From: JADGRA01 sp035622755 | GTDB taxonomy: Bacteria; Myxococcota; Myxococcia; Myxococcales; Myxococcaceae | Direction: 5' to 3' | Length of the DNA: 21,788 bases | Assembly: GCA_035622755.1 (NCBI GenBank) | Contig: DASPUU010000201.1 | Coordinates: 1 to 21,788, forward strand | Shown here: piece after piece, positions 14,870-21,788 of the stretch | Layout of the letters: each line of letters opens with the position of its first letter | How positions within the stretch are numbered: the first letter of the stretch is position 1 | The notes under the pieces: generated by a model | Database searches by the model: none | Told to the model about the DNA's origin: nothing | The model's input: the letters and a program-made list of their open reading frames with translations, nothing else | Translations under genes and position numbers: made by a program

Positions 14870-15468
14870 GCGGGAGCTTCCTCGGGCTCGCGCTCCTGGC
14901 GGCCGCCCCGGCCGCGCCGCCGGACCTGGTCGACGCGGCGTCGGCGGTCCCCGGCCTGGCGGTGGACCTGCGCTACGCCCGGGCGGACAACTTCTTCGGA
15001 CACGCCTTCTACCCGCCCGGCGCGCGCTGCCTTCTCCTCCGCCCGGTGGCGGAGCGCCTCGCCCGCGCCTCCGCCGCGGCCGCGCGCGCCGGCTACCGGC
15101 TCAAGGTCTGGGACTGCTACCGGCCGCACGCCGTCCAGTGGGCGATGTGGGAGCGGATGCCCAAGAAAGGGTACGTCGCCGACCCGCGCACCGGGAGCCA
15201 CCACAACCGCGGAGCGGCGGTGGACGTGACCCTCATCCTCCTCGACGGGAGCGAGGTGGAGATGCCCACCGCCTTCGATGCCTTCGGACCCGCCGCCCGC
15301 CACGGGGCCAAGGCGTCGTCCCCCGAGGTCGGGGGGCGCCGCGATCTCCTCCGCACGGTCATGGAGGCGGCCGGCTTTCGCATCAACCGGGCGGAATGGT
15401 GGCACTACGAGGCCCCGGAGGCGAAGGGCGCGCCGCTGCTCGACGTGCCGGTCACCGGAGCGCCCTGA
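14866..15468 (+). CDS. D-alanyl-D-alanine dipeptidase (VanX/DdpX family, M15D)
   Basis: A zinc dipeptidase that splits D-Ala-D-Ala, a building block or breakdown product of peptidoglycan. The 200-residue product has the complete M15D pattern: YRP (85-87, with the transition-state Arg86), SHHNRGAAVD (111-120, with zinc ligands His113 and Asp120), and EWWHYE (177-182, with catalytic Glu177 and zinc ligand His180). A short hydrophobic N-terminus (SFLGLALLAAAPAAPP) looks like a signal peptide, so the enzyme is probably periplasmic and used for wall recycling, as for DdpX or secreted homologues, rather than for vancomycin resistance: no vanH or vanA ligase is present. The GTG start overlaps the queC stop (GTGA). 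The gene converges on the haem A synthase gene, with 4 bases between the stops. Confidence 0.93.
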   Translation: MSGSFLGLALLAAAPAAPPDLVDAASAVPGLAVDLRYARADNFFGHAFYPPGARCLLLRPVAERLARASAAAARAGYRLKVWDCYRPHAVQWAMWERMPKKGYVADPRTGSHHNRGAAVDVTLILLDGSEVEMPTAFDAFGPAARHGAKASSPEVGGRRDLLRTVMEAAGFRINRAEWWHYEAPEAKGAPLLDVPVTGAP

Positions 15469-15486
15469 GGGCCTAGCGCTGGGCGC
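15460..15486. terminator. Weak inverted repeat at the convergent gene ends
   Basis: GCGCCC (15460-15465) can pair with GGGCGC (15481-15486). A smaller hairpin, GCCC (15462-15465) with GGGC (15469-15472), competes with it. The repeats span both stop codons of the convergent pair. There is no T-run on either strand, so a bidirectional terminator is only a possibility. Confidence 0.25.
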
Positions 15487-16432
15487 CGGCCGGGGTGGAG
15501 TCCGCCATCGCCAGCCTCGGAGCGTCCTCGGCCAGGGCGGTGGCGAAGAGCGCCACCGTGGCCAGCCAGACGAGGTCGGCGACGGCCAGGTGAAGCAGCT
15601 GCAGGCCGACCGGCGCCAGGGCGAGGAGGTTCACCAGGCCCACCAGCATCTGCGCGGCGACCAGGGCGGCCACCGCCAGGGCGGCACGCCGGACCGCCGG
15701 CCCCGGGCGGAGCACGGCCGACACCGCGGCCGTGGCGAGGAGGAGGCTGGCGGCGAAGGCGGCCAGCGCCGGATGGAGGATGCGCAGCCGCAGGAGGAAA
15801 TGGGCGGTCGGAGAGGCGTCGAGGAGGATGCCCTCGCCGAGCGAGCGCGACGGGAAGAGCGTGTCCCCCAGCGCGGCCACCGCCCCGGTCATGCCCAGGA
15901 CGACCAGCGCCCCGAGCGAGGCCCAGAGCAGCGTGCTCACCGGGGCCTGACCCCGGAGCCGGGGTGTGGCCAGGCCGCCGGCCCACAGCCCGGTGAGCAG
16001 CAGCGCCGCCAGGAGGAGGAAGGTGTTGAGCAGGTGCAGGCCCATGCCCGCGGTTCGCGTCACCGAGGCGTCGGTCCCCACCAGGCGGAGGAGCACGATG
16101 CCCGCGCCGATGAGCGCTTCCCCCAGGACGAGCACTGCCGCCGCCCCGGCCCCGCGGCGGACGCGGCTCCCGGCGGGGGAGAGGCGGAAGGCCCACGCGG
16201 CCCAGGCGGCGGTGAGCGCGAGCACCGCGCCGCTCATCACCCGGTGGGTGAACTCGATGCGGGTCTTGAGCACCCCGCCGGTGGGAAAGAGCTCGCCGTT
16301 GCAGGTGGGCCAGTTGGCTCCGCATCCATCCCCGCTGTGCGAGGCGCGCACCAGGGCCCCCCAGGCGATGACCGCCAGCGTGAAGGTGAGGAGCGCCCAG
16401 GTGGCGCGGCGGAAGGAGGCCGACGGGACCAT
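15473..16432 (-). CDS. ctaA: Haem A synthase, COX15/CtaA family
   Basis: This inner-membrane enzyme oxidises the C8 methyl of haem O to give haem A for cytochrome c oxidases of the aa3 type. The 319-residue product has about eight hydrophobic segments, and the four haem-ligand His of the two half-barrels are visible: His63 (EFTHR), His133 (GLHLLN), His220 (RILHPAL) and His281 (LLHLAVAD). The extracytoplasmic loop after the first helix carries a Cys pair (Cys37 and Cys44, CGANWPTC), as in disulfide-bearing CtaA types. The ATG at 16432 is chosen because GGAG lies just upstream; GTG 16444 would add four residues and follows GAGGT directly. No ctaB or oxidase subunit genes are in the window. It follows a lipoprotein gene after about 48 bases and may share its transcript. 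Confidence 0.93.
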   Translation of the reverse strand: MVPSASFRRATWALLTFTLAVIAWGALVRASHSGDGCGANWPTCNGELFPTGGVLKTRIEFTHRVMSGAVLALTAAWAAWAFRLSPAGSRVRRGAGAAAVLVLGEALIGAGIVLLRLVGTDASVTRTAGMGLHLLNTFLLLAALLLTGLWAGGLATPRLRGQAPVSTLLWASLGALVVLGMTGAVAALGDTLFPSRSLGEGILLDASPTAHFLLRLRILHPALAAFAASLLLATAAVSAVLRPGPAVRRAALAVAALVAAQMLVGLVNLLALAPVGLQLLHLAVADLVWLATVALFATALAEDAPRLAMADSTPAGAQR

Positions 16433-16480
16433 GCTCTCCGGCACACCTCTACCAGCGGACGTGGCCCGCCGGCCAGCGGC

Positions 16481-17236
16481 TCAGCGGCAGCGAAATTCCC
16501 CCGCCTGGTCGACCAGCCCTCGCCAGAGAGCGCCCCGCAGGGGCTGCGGAGAGGCGAGGACCAGCACCACGGTGTGGGAGGCGGCCGGGCAGTCGAAGAC
16601 GGACACCAGGAGATGGAGCCGGACCTCGGCGCTGCCGTCCTGGGCATCGAGCGTGCTCGACCGCCCGGTGAAGACGCGCACCATCCGCGGCGGGGTGAGC
16701 TCGATGGACGCGCCCCGGGTGAAGGTGCCCTCGGCGTCGACGCCGCCGGCGAAGATGCGCACCGGCCGCCCCTGGGCGAAGTCCCCCAGCGGGGCGAGAC
16801 GGGTCAGGACGCGGGACGGGTCGACCGGGGCGCCGCCGGTCGCCTGGGCGATGCGCGCGCGGTCGTACTCGGTCAGGTCGTCGGAGAGCGCGGCAGCCCC
16901 GAGCCCTTGCCGGCGAGGGAGCCACCACACGAAACCGGAGGTCCGGAAGTCGGGCGACCCGCGCTCGAGGTAGCCCGGCGCCAGCCGCACCTCCTCGCGG
17001 CCGTGGACCGCGAGGCGGGGCTGGAACGGCGGGGGGAGCGGGGAGACATCGCTCGACCACCCGGCCGGCACCGGCCAGGCATAGCCCTCGGGTAGAGGAC
17101 CGCTGGCACGCGCCAGCGCCGAGGACAGCTCCGACCCCAGCTCCAGGCCGAGGTCCTGCTCGGAGGCCGTCCGGTCCGGCCCGTGGGGGACCGCGCAGCC
17201 GGCGACCAGCATCAGGAGGGCCACCGGTCCGCGCAT
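16481..17236 (-). CDS. Lipoprotein of unknown function
   Basis: A 251-residue protein starting with a lipoprotein signal (MRGPVALLMLVAGCAVPHG; lipobox VAGC, Cys14). The mature part is about 235 residues of mixed sequence with Trp-rich spots (GYAWPVPAGW, GFVWWLPRR) and a beta-rich second half, and a Cys pair late in the chain (FDCPAA and EFRCR at the C-terminus) that could form a disulfide. I do not recognise a family. The ATG at 17236 shares its A with the upstream stop (TGATG), so it is translationally coupled to the preceding small membrane protein, and the two probably act together in the envelope. It could be linked to respiration, given haem A synthase next in line, but that is only position. 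Confidence 0.85.
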   Translation of the reverse strand: MRGPVALLMLVAGCAVPHGPDRTASEQDLGLELGSELSSALARASGPLPEGYAWPVPAGWSSDVSPLPPPFQPRLAVHGREEVRLAPGYLERGSPDFRTSGFVWWLPRRQGLGAAALSDDLTEYDRARIAQATGGAPVDPSRVLTRLAPLGDFAQGRPVRIFAGGVDAEGTFTRGASIELTPPRMVRVFTGRSSTLDAQDGSAEVRLHLLVSVFDCPAASHTVVLVLASPQPLRGALWRGLVDQAGEFRCR

Positions 17237-17826
17237 CAGAAGCGCCCCACCACGGCCAGGGCCGCGCCGGAGGGGAGCGGCGCCACCGACACCGCCCGGA
17301 CGCCGGCGTCGTCCTTCGGTGGAGGCCCGCGGCCGGTGGTGAGCTCGTAGCCGGCGATGGCGCCGACCAGCATCAGCGGCGCAGCGAAGTACATGGCGTT
17401 GGTCGGGTTCCCCTGCGCCAGGGCCAGTCCCCCGCCGAGCCCGGCGGCCTCGGCGAGCCAGGAGACCCAGAGGAGCCCGTCGCCTCCGAGCGCATTCCCG
17501 ACCAGGGGGACCACCGCCCCCACGGTCAACCCGAAGGTGGTGAGCCCCACCGCCGCCACCGTGCTCGTCGAGCAGGACTGTCCGTTCGGGCTCGGCGAGG
17601 CGAGGCATCCCAGGTAGCCGCCGAACGCGCCCGCGCCCAGCCCGGCCGCCCCGGCCACGAGGAGCTCGATGGCGATGCGCTCCGCCTGGCCGGTGGGGGG
17701 CGGGTGCGCCTCGGGGGCGGCGGCCACCGCCGCCGGAGGAGCGGAGACGGCGCTCTTCGGCGGGGCGAGAGGTGCATCGGACTGGGTGCCCAGGAGGAGC
17801 AGGGTGGTCAGCGCGAGGGTCGACAT
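17236..17826 (-). CDS. Small exported or membrane protein, Gly/Ala-rich, unknown function
   Basis: A 196-residue protein with an N-terminal hydrophobic stretch (MSTLALTTLLLLGTQSDAPL), probably a signal peptide, then a Pro/Ala-rich linker (about 20-45). Three or four Gly/Ala-rich hydrophobic segments follow: ELLVAGAAGLGAGAFGGYLG, a second around TFGLTVGAVVPLVG, a third in the EAAGLGGGLAL region, and one before the end. Two Cys (GYLGCLA and GQSCST) lie between the first two, as if joined in a periplasmic loop. I know no function; similar short proteins are common in myxobacterial envelopes. The ATG at 17826 is taken because the frame upstream (open to 17970) has no signal character. Its stop overlaps the start of the lipoprotein by one base (TGATG). 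Confidence 0.8.
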   Translation of the reverse strand: MSTLALTTLLLLGTQSDAPLAPPKSAVSAPPAAVAAAPEAHPPPTGQAERIAIELLVAGAAGLGAGAFGGYLGCLASPSPNGQSCSTSTVAAVGLTTFGLTVGAVVPLVGNALGGDGLLWVSWLAEAAGLGGGLALAQGNPTNAMYFAAPLMLVGAIAGYELTTGRGPPPKDDAGVRAVSVAPLPSGAALAVVGRF

Positions 17827-17959
17827 TCTGCGCCAGGAGCAGCGGGCGAGAGACGCGCCGGCCCGACCAGCCTCTCCCGTCCGGGCGACGGCGCCCCGCC
17901 GGTCGGCCAGACATAGCGCGGAGTGCAGCCAACGCGCCAGGCTGCGCCGCGCGGAAGCG

Positions 17960-17978
17960 CCGGGACCCATGCTCCCGG
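17960..17978. terminator. Perfect hairpin downstream of the META-domain gene
   Basis: CCGGGA (17960-17965) and TCCCGG (17973-17978) are a perfect 6-bp inverted repeat with a 7-base loop, about 12 bases past the stop of the double-META gene on the - strand. There is no T-tract, so at best it is a weak terminator or an mRNA 3' stabiliser. The rest of the 163-base gap (17827-17989) shows no convincing promoter. Confidence 0.3.
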
Positions 17979-17989
17979 GGTCATCGCCG

Positions 17990-18787
17990 TCACCGCGACG
18001 GCTGGGGTGCGGGCAGCCTCGAGAAGAACATCGAGCCCGTGTCGACTCGCAGGACGATGACCAGCTGGTCGTCCCGGAAGAGGTAGCTCGAGGCCTGACC
18101 GAGGAGCTTCACGAAGCGGTCCGAGAGGGACCCCGGCGGGCACATCGCCCGGGTGAGAACCGCCGCATCGAGTCGCAGGCGCCGGGTGGCATCGGCGGAC
18201 CAGGTGCCGCCGCCGCGGTTGCAGTCGGCGCGGAGCCGGAGCTTCCCGTCTGCCAGGAAGTCGAGCTCGTACTTCGCAGGGTCGTCGGGCACGACGGTGG
18301 AGTCGTCGCTGCCGAGGAACCTGACCCAGCCCCACCGCGCTCCCTGGAGCTCCGGTCCGGCCTCGCCCTGGACGCGCGCCAGGCGCATCACGCCCGCGCC
18401 CCCTCGCAGCGTCACCACCAGCTCCTGGCCCTGGACCTCGAAGCGACTCGCCTGGCCGAGGAGCCGGGTGAAGCGCGAATCCAGCGAGCCGGGGGGACAG
18501 GCCATCAGGGTGGTGGCCAGCGGCTGGAGGGTGACTTCCCGCCCCTCGGCCGACCACCGGCCGGTGCCCCGGTTGCAGTCCGCGAGCAGCTCGAGCTGAC
18601 CGGCGGGAAGGAGCTCGATCCAGTACCGGTCCGGCTGCGGAGGGACGAGGGGCTTGCCGTCCGGTCCCAGGAAGCTCACCCACTGCCAGCGCCTACCCTC
18701 GAGGGCGGCGGCGGCGCCTCCGTCTCCCCCGGAGGCTGCTGGCGCGAGCCAGAGGAGCCCGGCCAGAAGGCATCCCCGGAGCCTCAT
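17990..18787 (-). CDS. Secreted protein with two tandem META (HslJ-like) domains
   Basis: A 265-residue protein with a signal peptide (MRLRGCLLAGLLWLAPAASG) and two similar halves. Domain 1 (about 28-138) and domain 2 (about 147-258) each start with LEGxxWxWVxFLG or LQGARWGWVRFLG. Each carries (L)xADCNRGxGxW (69-78 and 187-196) and then an ACPPGSL or MCPPGSL block with the LLGQAS ending. These are the marks of META domains, known from the heat-inducible outer-membrane lipoprotein HslJ. Each copy has its own Cys pair (71/97 and 189/216), probably disulfide-bonded. Such domains occur in envelope stress proteins, but no molecular activity is established. The ATG at 18787 overlaps the ygfZ-like stop in ATGA, showing coupling. 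Confidence 0.88.
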   Translation of the reverse strand: MRLRGCLLAGLLWLAPAASGGDGGAAAALEGRRWQWVSFLGPDGKPLVPPQPDRYWIELLPAGQLELLADCNRGTGRWSAEGREVTLQPLATTLMACPPGSLDSRFTRLLGQASRFEVQGQELVVTLRGGAGVMRLARVQGEAGPELQGARWGWVRFLGSDDSTVVPDDPAKYELDFLADGKLRLRADCNRGGGTWSADATRRLRLDAAVLTRAMCPPGSLSDRFVKLLGQASSYLFRDDQLVIVLRVDTGSMFFSRLPAPQPSR

Positions 18788-19854
18788 GCGAACGGGAGCG
18801 GCCGGACGACGGCGCTCCCTCCGTTCCCCGGGAGCCGGAGCTCGGTCCCGGGCTCGATGGCCCCGCGGTGGACGTAGCCCAGCGCGATGTCTCCGAGGCG
18901 GGGCGAGCGCACCACCGAGGTGAGCCAGCCGACCTTGCGGTCGCCCTGGAAGAGCTCCGTGCGCGGAGGGGCTCCCGGCGACCCGAGCGCGAGCCCGACC
19001 AGCTTCCGGTTCACGTGGCCGCGGAAGGTGGCCCGGGCGATGACCTCCTGACCGATGTAGCACCCCTTCTGGTAATTCAGCGCTCGTTCGAGGTTGGCCT
19101 CGAGCGGGATGGTCCGCTCGTCCATGTCCACGCCGTAGCGGGGCACTCCGCGCTCCACCCGCAGCACCTCCAGCGCCTCCCAGCCGGCCGGCCGGAGACC
19201 CACCTCGGCGCCCTCGTCGAGAAGGGCGGCGTGGACGGCCTCCAGGTCCGCCGCATGGACGAGCAGGTCCACGCCCGGTACGAGCAGCGACGAGGGGAGC
19301 ACGTGGACCGCGTGGCCCTCGACCCCGCCGACGAGGAAGCTCGCCGCCGGAGCCTCGTCACCGGGGAGGCCGAAGACGCGGCGGGCCAGGGTCCAGGCCG
19401 CGGGGCCGACGAGGGCCAGCTGACCGAGGTCGGAGCTCGTGTCGGAGACGGCCGCATCCTCGCTGATGAGGAAGCGCTCGAGGTGGGCGAGCACCCCGGG
19501 GCCGAGCCCTGGTTCGAGCAGGAGGAGCACGTCGTCGTCCCGGCGGACGAGCCGCGCGTCGGCGACCATCGCGCCCTTGGCGGTGAGGAGCGCGGTGTAG
19601 CGCACGCCGTGCACGGGCATGTCCTTGACGTCGTTGGTCACCATCCCGTGGAGGAAGGGAATCCGGTCCGGCCCGGTGACCCGGAGCACGTCGCGGCCCG
19701 AGAGGTCGACCAGCGCCGCGCCGTCTCGCATCGCCTGGAGCTCGCCGGCGACCGTCTCCTCCGGGCCGTAGCGCAGGACCACCGGGTGCCCGCCGACCGC
19801 CCCGAAGTGGGCGCCCAGACGGGCGTGTGTGGAATGAAGCACGAGCGATTCCAT
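18784..19854 (-). CDS. ygfZ: Folate-binding YgfZ/GcvT-family protein
   Basis: YgfZ-type proteins bind tetrahydrofolate and help maintain or assemble iron-sulfur proteins; they resemble the T-protein of glycine cleavage. The 356-residue product carries the family signature KGCYIGQE (263-270, with the conserved Cys265), followed by the GHVNRKLVGL strand and the C-terminal barrel. Upstream, LVDLSGRDVLRVTGPDRIPFL and HGMVTND (69-75) match the start of the GcvT fold. ATG 19854 is chosen because MESLVLHSTHARLGAHFGAV begins at the usual family position; the frame is open to 19905 with no better start. It might instead be a glycine-cleavage T-protein, but the KGCYIGQE motif and the absence of gcvH and gcvP favour YgfZ. 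It is coupled to the META-domain gene by a 4-base overlap. Confidence 0.92.
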   Translation of the reverse strand: MESLVLHSTHARLGAHFGAVGGHPVVLRYGPEETVAGELQAMRDGAALVDLSGRDVLRVTGPDRIPFLHGMVTNDVKDMPVHGVRYTALLTAKGAMVADARLVRRDDDVLLLLEPGLGPGVLAHLERFLISEDAAVSDTSSDLGQLALVGPAAWTLARRVFGLPGDEAPAASFLVGGVEGHAVHVLPSSLLVPGVDLLVHAADLEAVHAALLDEGAEVGLRPAGWEALEVLRVERGVPRYGVDMDERTIPLEANLERALNYQKGCYIGQEVIARATFRGHVNRKLVGLALGSPGAPPRTELFQGDRKVGWLTSVVRSPRLGDIALGYVHRGAIEPGTELRLPGNGGSAVVRPLPFA

Positions 19855-19872
19855 GGTGCCGCCGGAGCTGGC

Positions 19873-19878
19873 TATATA
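19873..19878. promoter_or_regulatory. AT-only palindrome between divergent genes (candidate -10)
   Basis: TATATA (inside GCTATATAAAG) is the only AT-rich spot of the 36-base divergent gap between ygfZ and the cupin gene. It is a palindrome, so it could serve as -10 for either strand. On the - strand it sits 18 bases before the ygfZ ATG, a good place. On the + strand it is 12 bases before the cupin ATG, which would give an almost leaderless transcript. No clear -35 is seen on either side. Confidence 0.35.
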
Positions 19879-19890
19879 AAGGGGGCTCGG

Positions 19891-20217
19891 ATGAACCTCC
19901 ACCACCTGTCCGAATTCACGGACTTCTCACCGGAGAAGCTGCGCAAGCATGGCGTCTTCTCCACCCGGCGCTTCTTCCTCGACGTGTACTGCCTCAGGCC
20001 GGGGCAAGAGCAGTCCGCCCACGCACACGCCGACGCGGACAAGCTCTACCTCGGCGTCGAGGGGCGTCCCAGCGTCCTCGTCGACGGTGAGGAGCGTGTC
20101 CTCGAGCCCGGGGCGGTCGTCCACTGTCCGGCAGGCAGCTCGCACGGGGTGCGCAATGCCGGCCCCGTCGATGCCCGTGTCCTGGTGTTCATGACACCCA
20201 ACCCGGGCAGGCCATGA
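19891..20217 (+). CDS. Small single-domain cupin protein
   Basis: A 108-residue beta-barrel protein of the cupin superfamily. Motif 1 is GQEQSAHAHADADK, giving the two metal-binding His (HxH) with Asp in place of the usual Glu. Motif 2 is PGAVVHCPAGSSHGVRN, giving the third His. It therefore probably binds one metal ion, but the substrate is unknown; small cupins range from isomerases and dioxygenases to sensors. The ATG at 19891 is preceded by AAGGGGG (19879-19885), a good ribosome-binding site. The frame is open far upstream, but that stretch lies opposite ygfZ. The stop overlaps the next ATG (ATGA, 4 bases), so it is coupled to the VKOR-thioredoxin gene and may act on redox or thiol chemistry (inference). 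Confidence 0.85.
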   Translation: MNLHHLSEFTDFSPEKLRKHGVFSTRRFFLDVYCLRPGQEQSAHAHADADKLYLGVEGRPSVLVDGEERVLEPGAVVHCPAGSSHGVRNAGPVDARVLVFMTPNPGRP

Positions 20218-21521
20218 GCCGCAAGCCCCCCGTCCGCCACACCGCTCATGCACGCGCCGCGCTCGGCCTGCTCCTGCTCGCGCTCGCGGTCGCCGGGCTG
20301 GCCATCTACCAGTGGGTCGAGCTCCGGGTGGTGGAGTCCGGGGGCCGGGTCATCTGCAGCGTCAACGAGACCGTCGATTGCGAGACGGTGTGGACCAGCC
20401 CCTTCGCCAAGTCCATCCAGGACGCAGTGGGAATGCCGGTGGCCGCCCTGGGGATCCTCTGGGGCCTGGTCGGGGCAGCCTGTGCGGCGTGGCTCCTCGT
20501 CCGGGCGCGCTCCGGCCGGCCGATCCGGGACGAGATGGGCGCGGTCCGCGTCGCCGCCGGGGTCGGACTCCTCTCCGTCGCCGGCCTGGGGGCGGGGAGC
20601 TTCAGCGCCGGGGCGCTCTGCCTCACCTGTCTGCTGACCTACTTCCTGGTCCTGGGCTTCGCCGCAGTGGCCCTCTTCGCCTTCCCGCGGCCCTGGGTCC
20701 CGAAGGGGGGCGAGTGGTGGACGGCGCTCGGGATGCCGTCCGTCTCGGCGGTGATCGTCTACGGGATCCTGCTCATTCCCGCCCGGAGCCTGCCGGCGGC
20801 CTCCCTGGCGGTGCCCAGCGCCGCCGCCCGCCCGGCGAGCCTGGCCGCCTACCTCGCCAAGGCCACCCCGGCGGAGCGCCAGGCGATCAGCGACACGCTC
20901 GCCGAGTACCGGGGCCAGTCGGTCCCCGGCCTGCTCCCCCCCGAGCGCAACCGGCTCGGCGACGCGTCGGCGCCGGTGAAGGTGGTGGAGTGGACCGACA
21001 TCCGCTGCAGCCACTGCCGGCACTTCAACCAGGTGCTGGAGGGCCTCCGCGCCGTGCTTCCCTCCGGGAGCCTGGCCGTCGAGGCCCGCAACTTCCCGCT
21101 CGACGGGGCCTGCAATCCCCTCGTCCCCCAGACCGGGAACGGCATCAGCTGCGACGGAGCGCTGGCGCTCATCTGCCTGGAGCGGGCTCCGGACTTCTGG
21201 CGCCTCCGGGAGAAGCTCTTCGAGGCACAGCACGGCCTGACCCGCGACCGCATCCTGGACATCGCCACCTCGACCTTCACCGTCACCCGTGCGGAGCTGG
21301 AGACGTGCATGGCCAGCCCGGCCACCCGGGACCGCCTGAACGAGGACATCCAGTATGCGCAGCTCTACAACCCCACCGGGACCCCGGTGGTCTCGGTCAA
21401 CGGCCGGCCGGCGCCGGCCGCCGGTCCGTTTCTCTACGTCCTGGCGATGACCGCCGGGAACCCGGACGCTCCCGCACTGGCCTCGCTGCTGCCGCCGCCG
21501 CGCCACGCCTCGCGCCAGTGA
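20214..21521 (+). CDS. VKOR-DsbA-like fusion: membrane disulfide oxidase with thioredoxin domain
   Basis: A membrane-bound system for forming disulfides in exported proteins, in one 435-residue chain. The N-terminal half (about 15-190) is a vitamin K epoxide reductase domain with four to five hydrophobic helices. It has the loop Cys48 and Cys56 (ICSVNETVDC), Ser62, and the quinone-linked CLTC pair (Cys136, Cys139). A linker leads to a DsbA/thioredoxin-like domain (about 250-430) with active site CSHC (265-268) and a cis-Pro after Thr (TGTP, Pro391). Electrons should flow from substrate to CSHC, to Cys48/56, to CLTC, to quinone, with quinone replacing DsbB. Extra Cys at 300, 313 and 321 are typical of longer DsbA-like folds. 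The start overlaps the cupin stop (ATGA); the stop overlaps the next GTG (GTGA). Confidence 0.93.
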   Translation: MSRKPPVRHTAHARAALGLLLLALAVAGLAIYQWVELRVVESGGRVICSVNETVDCETVWTSPFAKSIQDAVGMPVAALGILWGLVGAACAAWLLVRARSGRPIRDEMGAVRVAAGVGLLSVAGLGAGSFSAGALCLTCLLTYFLVLGFAAVALFAFPRPWVPKGGEWWTALGMPSVSAVIVYGILLIPARSLPAASLAVPSAAARPASLAAYLAKATPAERQAISDTLAEYRGQSVPGLLPPERNRLGDASAPVKVVEWTDIRCSHCRHFNQVLEGLRAVLPSGSLAVEARNFPLDGACNPLVPQTGNGISCDGALALICLERAPDFWRLREKLFEAQHGLTRDRILDIATSTFTVTRAELETCMASPATRDRLNEDIQYAQLYNPTGTPVVSVNGRPAPAAGPFLYVLAMTAGNPDAPALASLLPPPRHASRQ

Positions 21522-21788
21522 GCTCGAAGAAGGCCGGTGCGCCCGGGCCGGAGCCCTTTCACACCCCCTTCGCCGGGCTGGGGTCGCTCCGCGACCGGCT
21601 CCCCGTCGCGACGCCACGGCGCCCGGCCTCTCCGCCCTCTGCTCCCCCGCGGGCCGTGGTGCGGCTGGAGCGCAAGGGCCGGGGCGGCAAGGAGGTGACG
21701 GTCATCGAGCAGCTCGCGCTGCCGGCCGCCGAGCGCCGGCGGTGGCTGGGCGATCTCCGGCGCGCGCTCGGCTGCGGCGGCGCCGAGG
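21518..21788 (+). CDS. yciH: SUI1/YciH-family translation factor, N-terminal part (cut by window end)
   Basis: An eIF1-like protein; bacterial YciH-type members bind the small ribosomal subunit and influence start-site choice or stress translation. About 90 residues are visible. The first 45 are a Pro/Ala-rich, probably disordered leader (SSKKAGAPGPEPFHTPFAGL onward). Then VVRLERKGRGGKEVTVIEQL matches the SUI1 opening strand, with the family's KGRGGK loop, and the last residues LGDLRRALGCGGAE match the K/R-x-L-G-C-G-G block. The rest of the SUI1 fold lies past the window. The GTG start overlaps the VKOR-thioredoxin stop (GTGA), so the three genes from the cupin onward are probably one unit. 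Confidence 0.88.
   Translation, partial: MSSKKAGAPGPEPFHTPFAGLGSLRDRLPVATPRRPASPPSAPPRAVVRLERKGRGGKEVTVIEQLALPAAERRRWLGDLRRALGCGGAE

Noticed and set aside
14866..15468. Vancomycin-resistance gene (vanX)
   Set aside because: Motifs are shared with VanX, but no vanH, vanA or regulator genes are present and the N-terminus looks exported, so peptidoglycan recycling is more likely.
16462..16475. Hairpin TGGCC/GGCCA between the lipoprotein and haem A synthase genes
   Set aside because: Only 5 bp with a 4-base loop and no T-tract; expected by chance in sequence this GC-rich.
17669..18877. + strand frame of about 400 codons across the META-domain gene
   Set aside because: It is antisense to a protein with clear duplicated META domains, and its own translation shows no fold or signal.
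18868..19890. Long + strand frame leading into the cupin
   Set aside because: It lies opposite ygfZ and has biased shadow composition. The cupin has its own ATG and ribosome-binding site at 19891.

Overview
The window is very GC-rich (by eye well above 70%), almost fully coding, and uses many GTG starts and 1-4 base overlaps between genes. A Hanks-type Ser/Thr kinase with a single membrane anchor, a giant TPR protein, Cys-rich lipoproteins and a CtaA/Cox15-type haem A synthase together suggest a Myxococcota (myxobacterial) chromosome. This is an inference from gene content and style, not from a marker gene. I see no mobile element, CRISPR array, rRNA or convincing tRNA, and no gene-free stretch longer than 300 bases.

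Left part (1-2065, + strand): the end of argC overlaps argB by 4 bases (arginine biosynthesis). After a probable promoter come a small exported protein of unknown function and a VOC-fold protein with a very basic C-terminal tail. The kinase gene runs towards them on the - strand. The 102 bp between the two stop codons is largely filled by a nested inverted-repeat structure (2098-2169) that folds like a compact cloverleaf.

Centre (2168-15468): the Ser/Thr kinase is transcribed divergently from a gene of about 9.5 kb encoding a TPR-type solenoid protein of about 3,174 residues. That gene has a beta-rich N-terminal domain without a signal peptide, and a degenerate C-terminal domain. It is followed closely by a Cys-rich lipoprotein, queC (7-deazaguanine synthesis) and a VanX/DdpX-type D-Ala-D-Ala dipeptidase. 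The last three are joined by GTGA overlaps, so they are probably translated in a coupled way, perhaps from the transcript of the giant gene.

Right part: a - strand group runs ygfZ-like, double-META-domain protein, small membrane/exported protein, lipoprotein, haem A synthase. It converges on the dipeptidase gene with only 4 bp between the stops. Divergent from ygfZ is a + strand set joined by 4-base overlaps: cupin, VKOR-thioredoxin fusion (oxidative protein folding), and the start of a SUI1/YciH-type gene cut by the window end.

The most unusual items are the giant TPR protein with its almost lysine-free second half, its pairing with a divergent kinase, and the structured element just after the kinase stop codon. 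I found no clear new defence or biosynthetic system.
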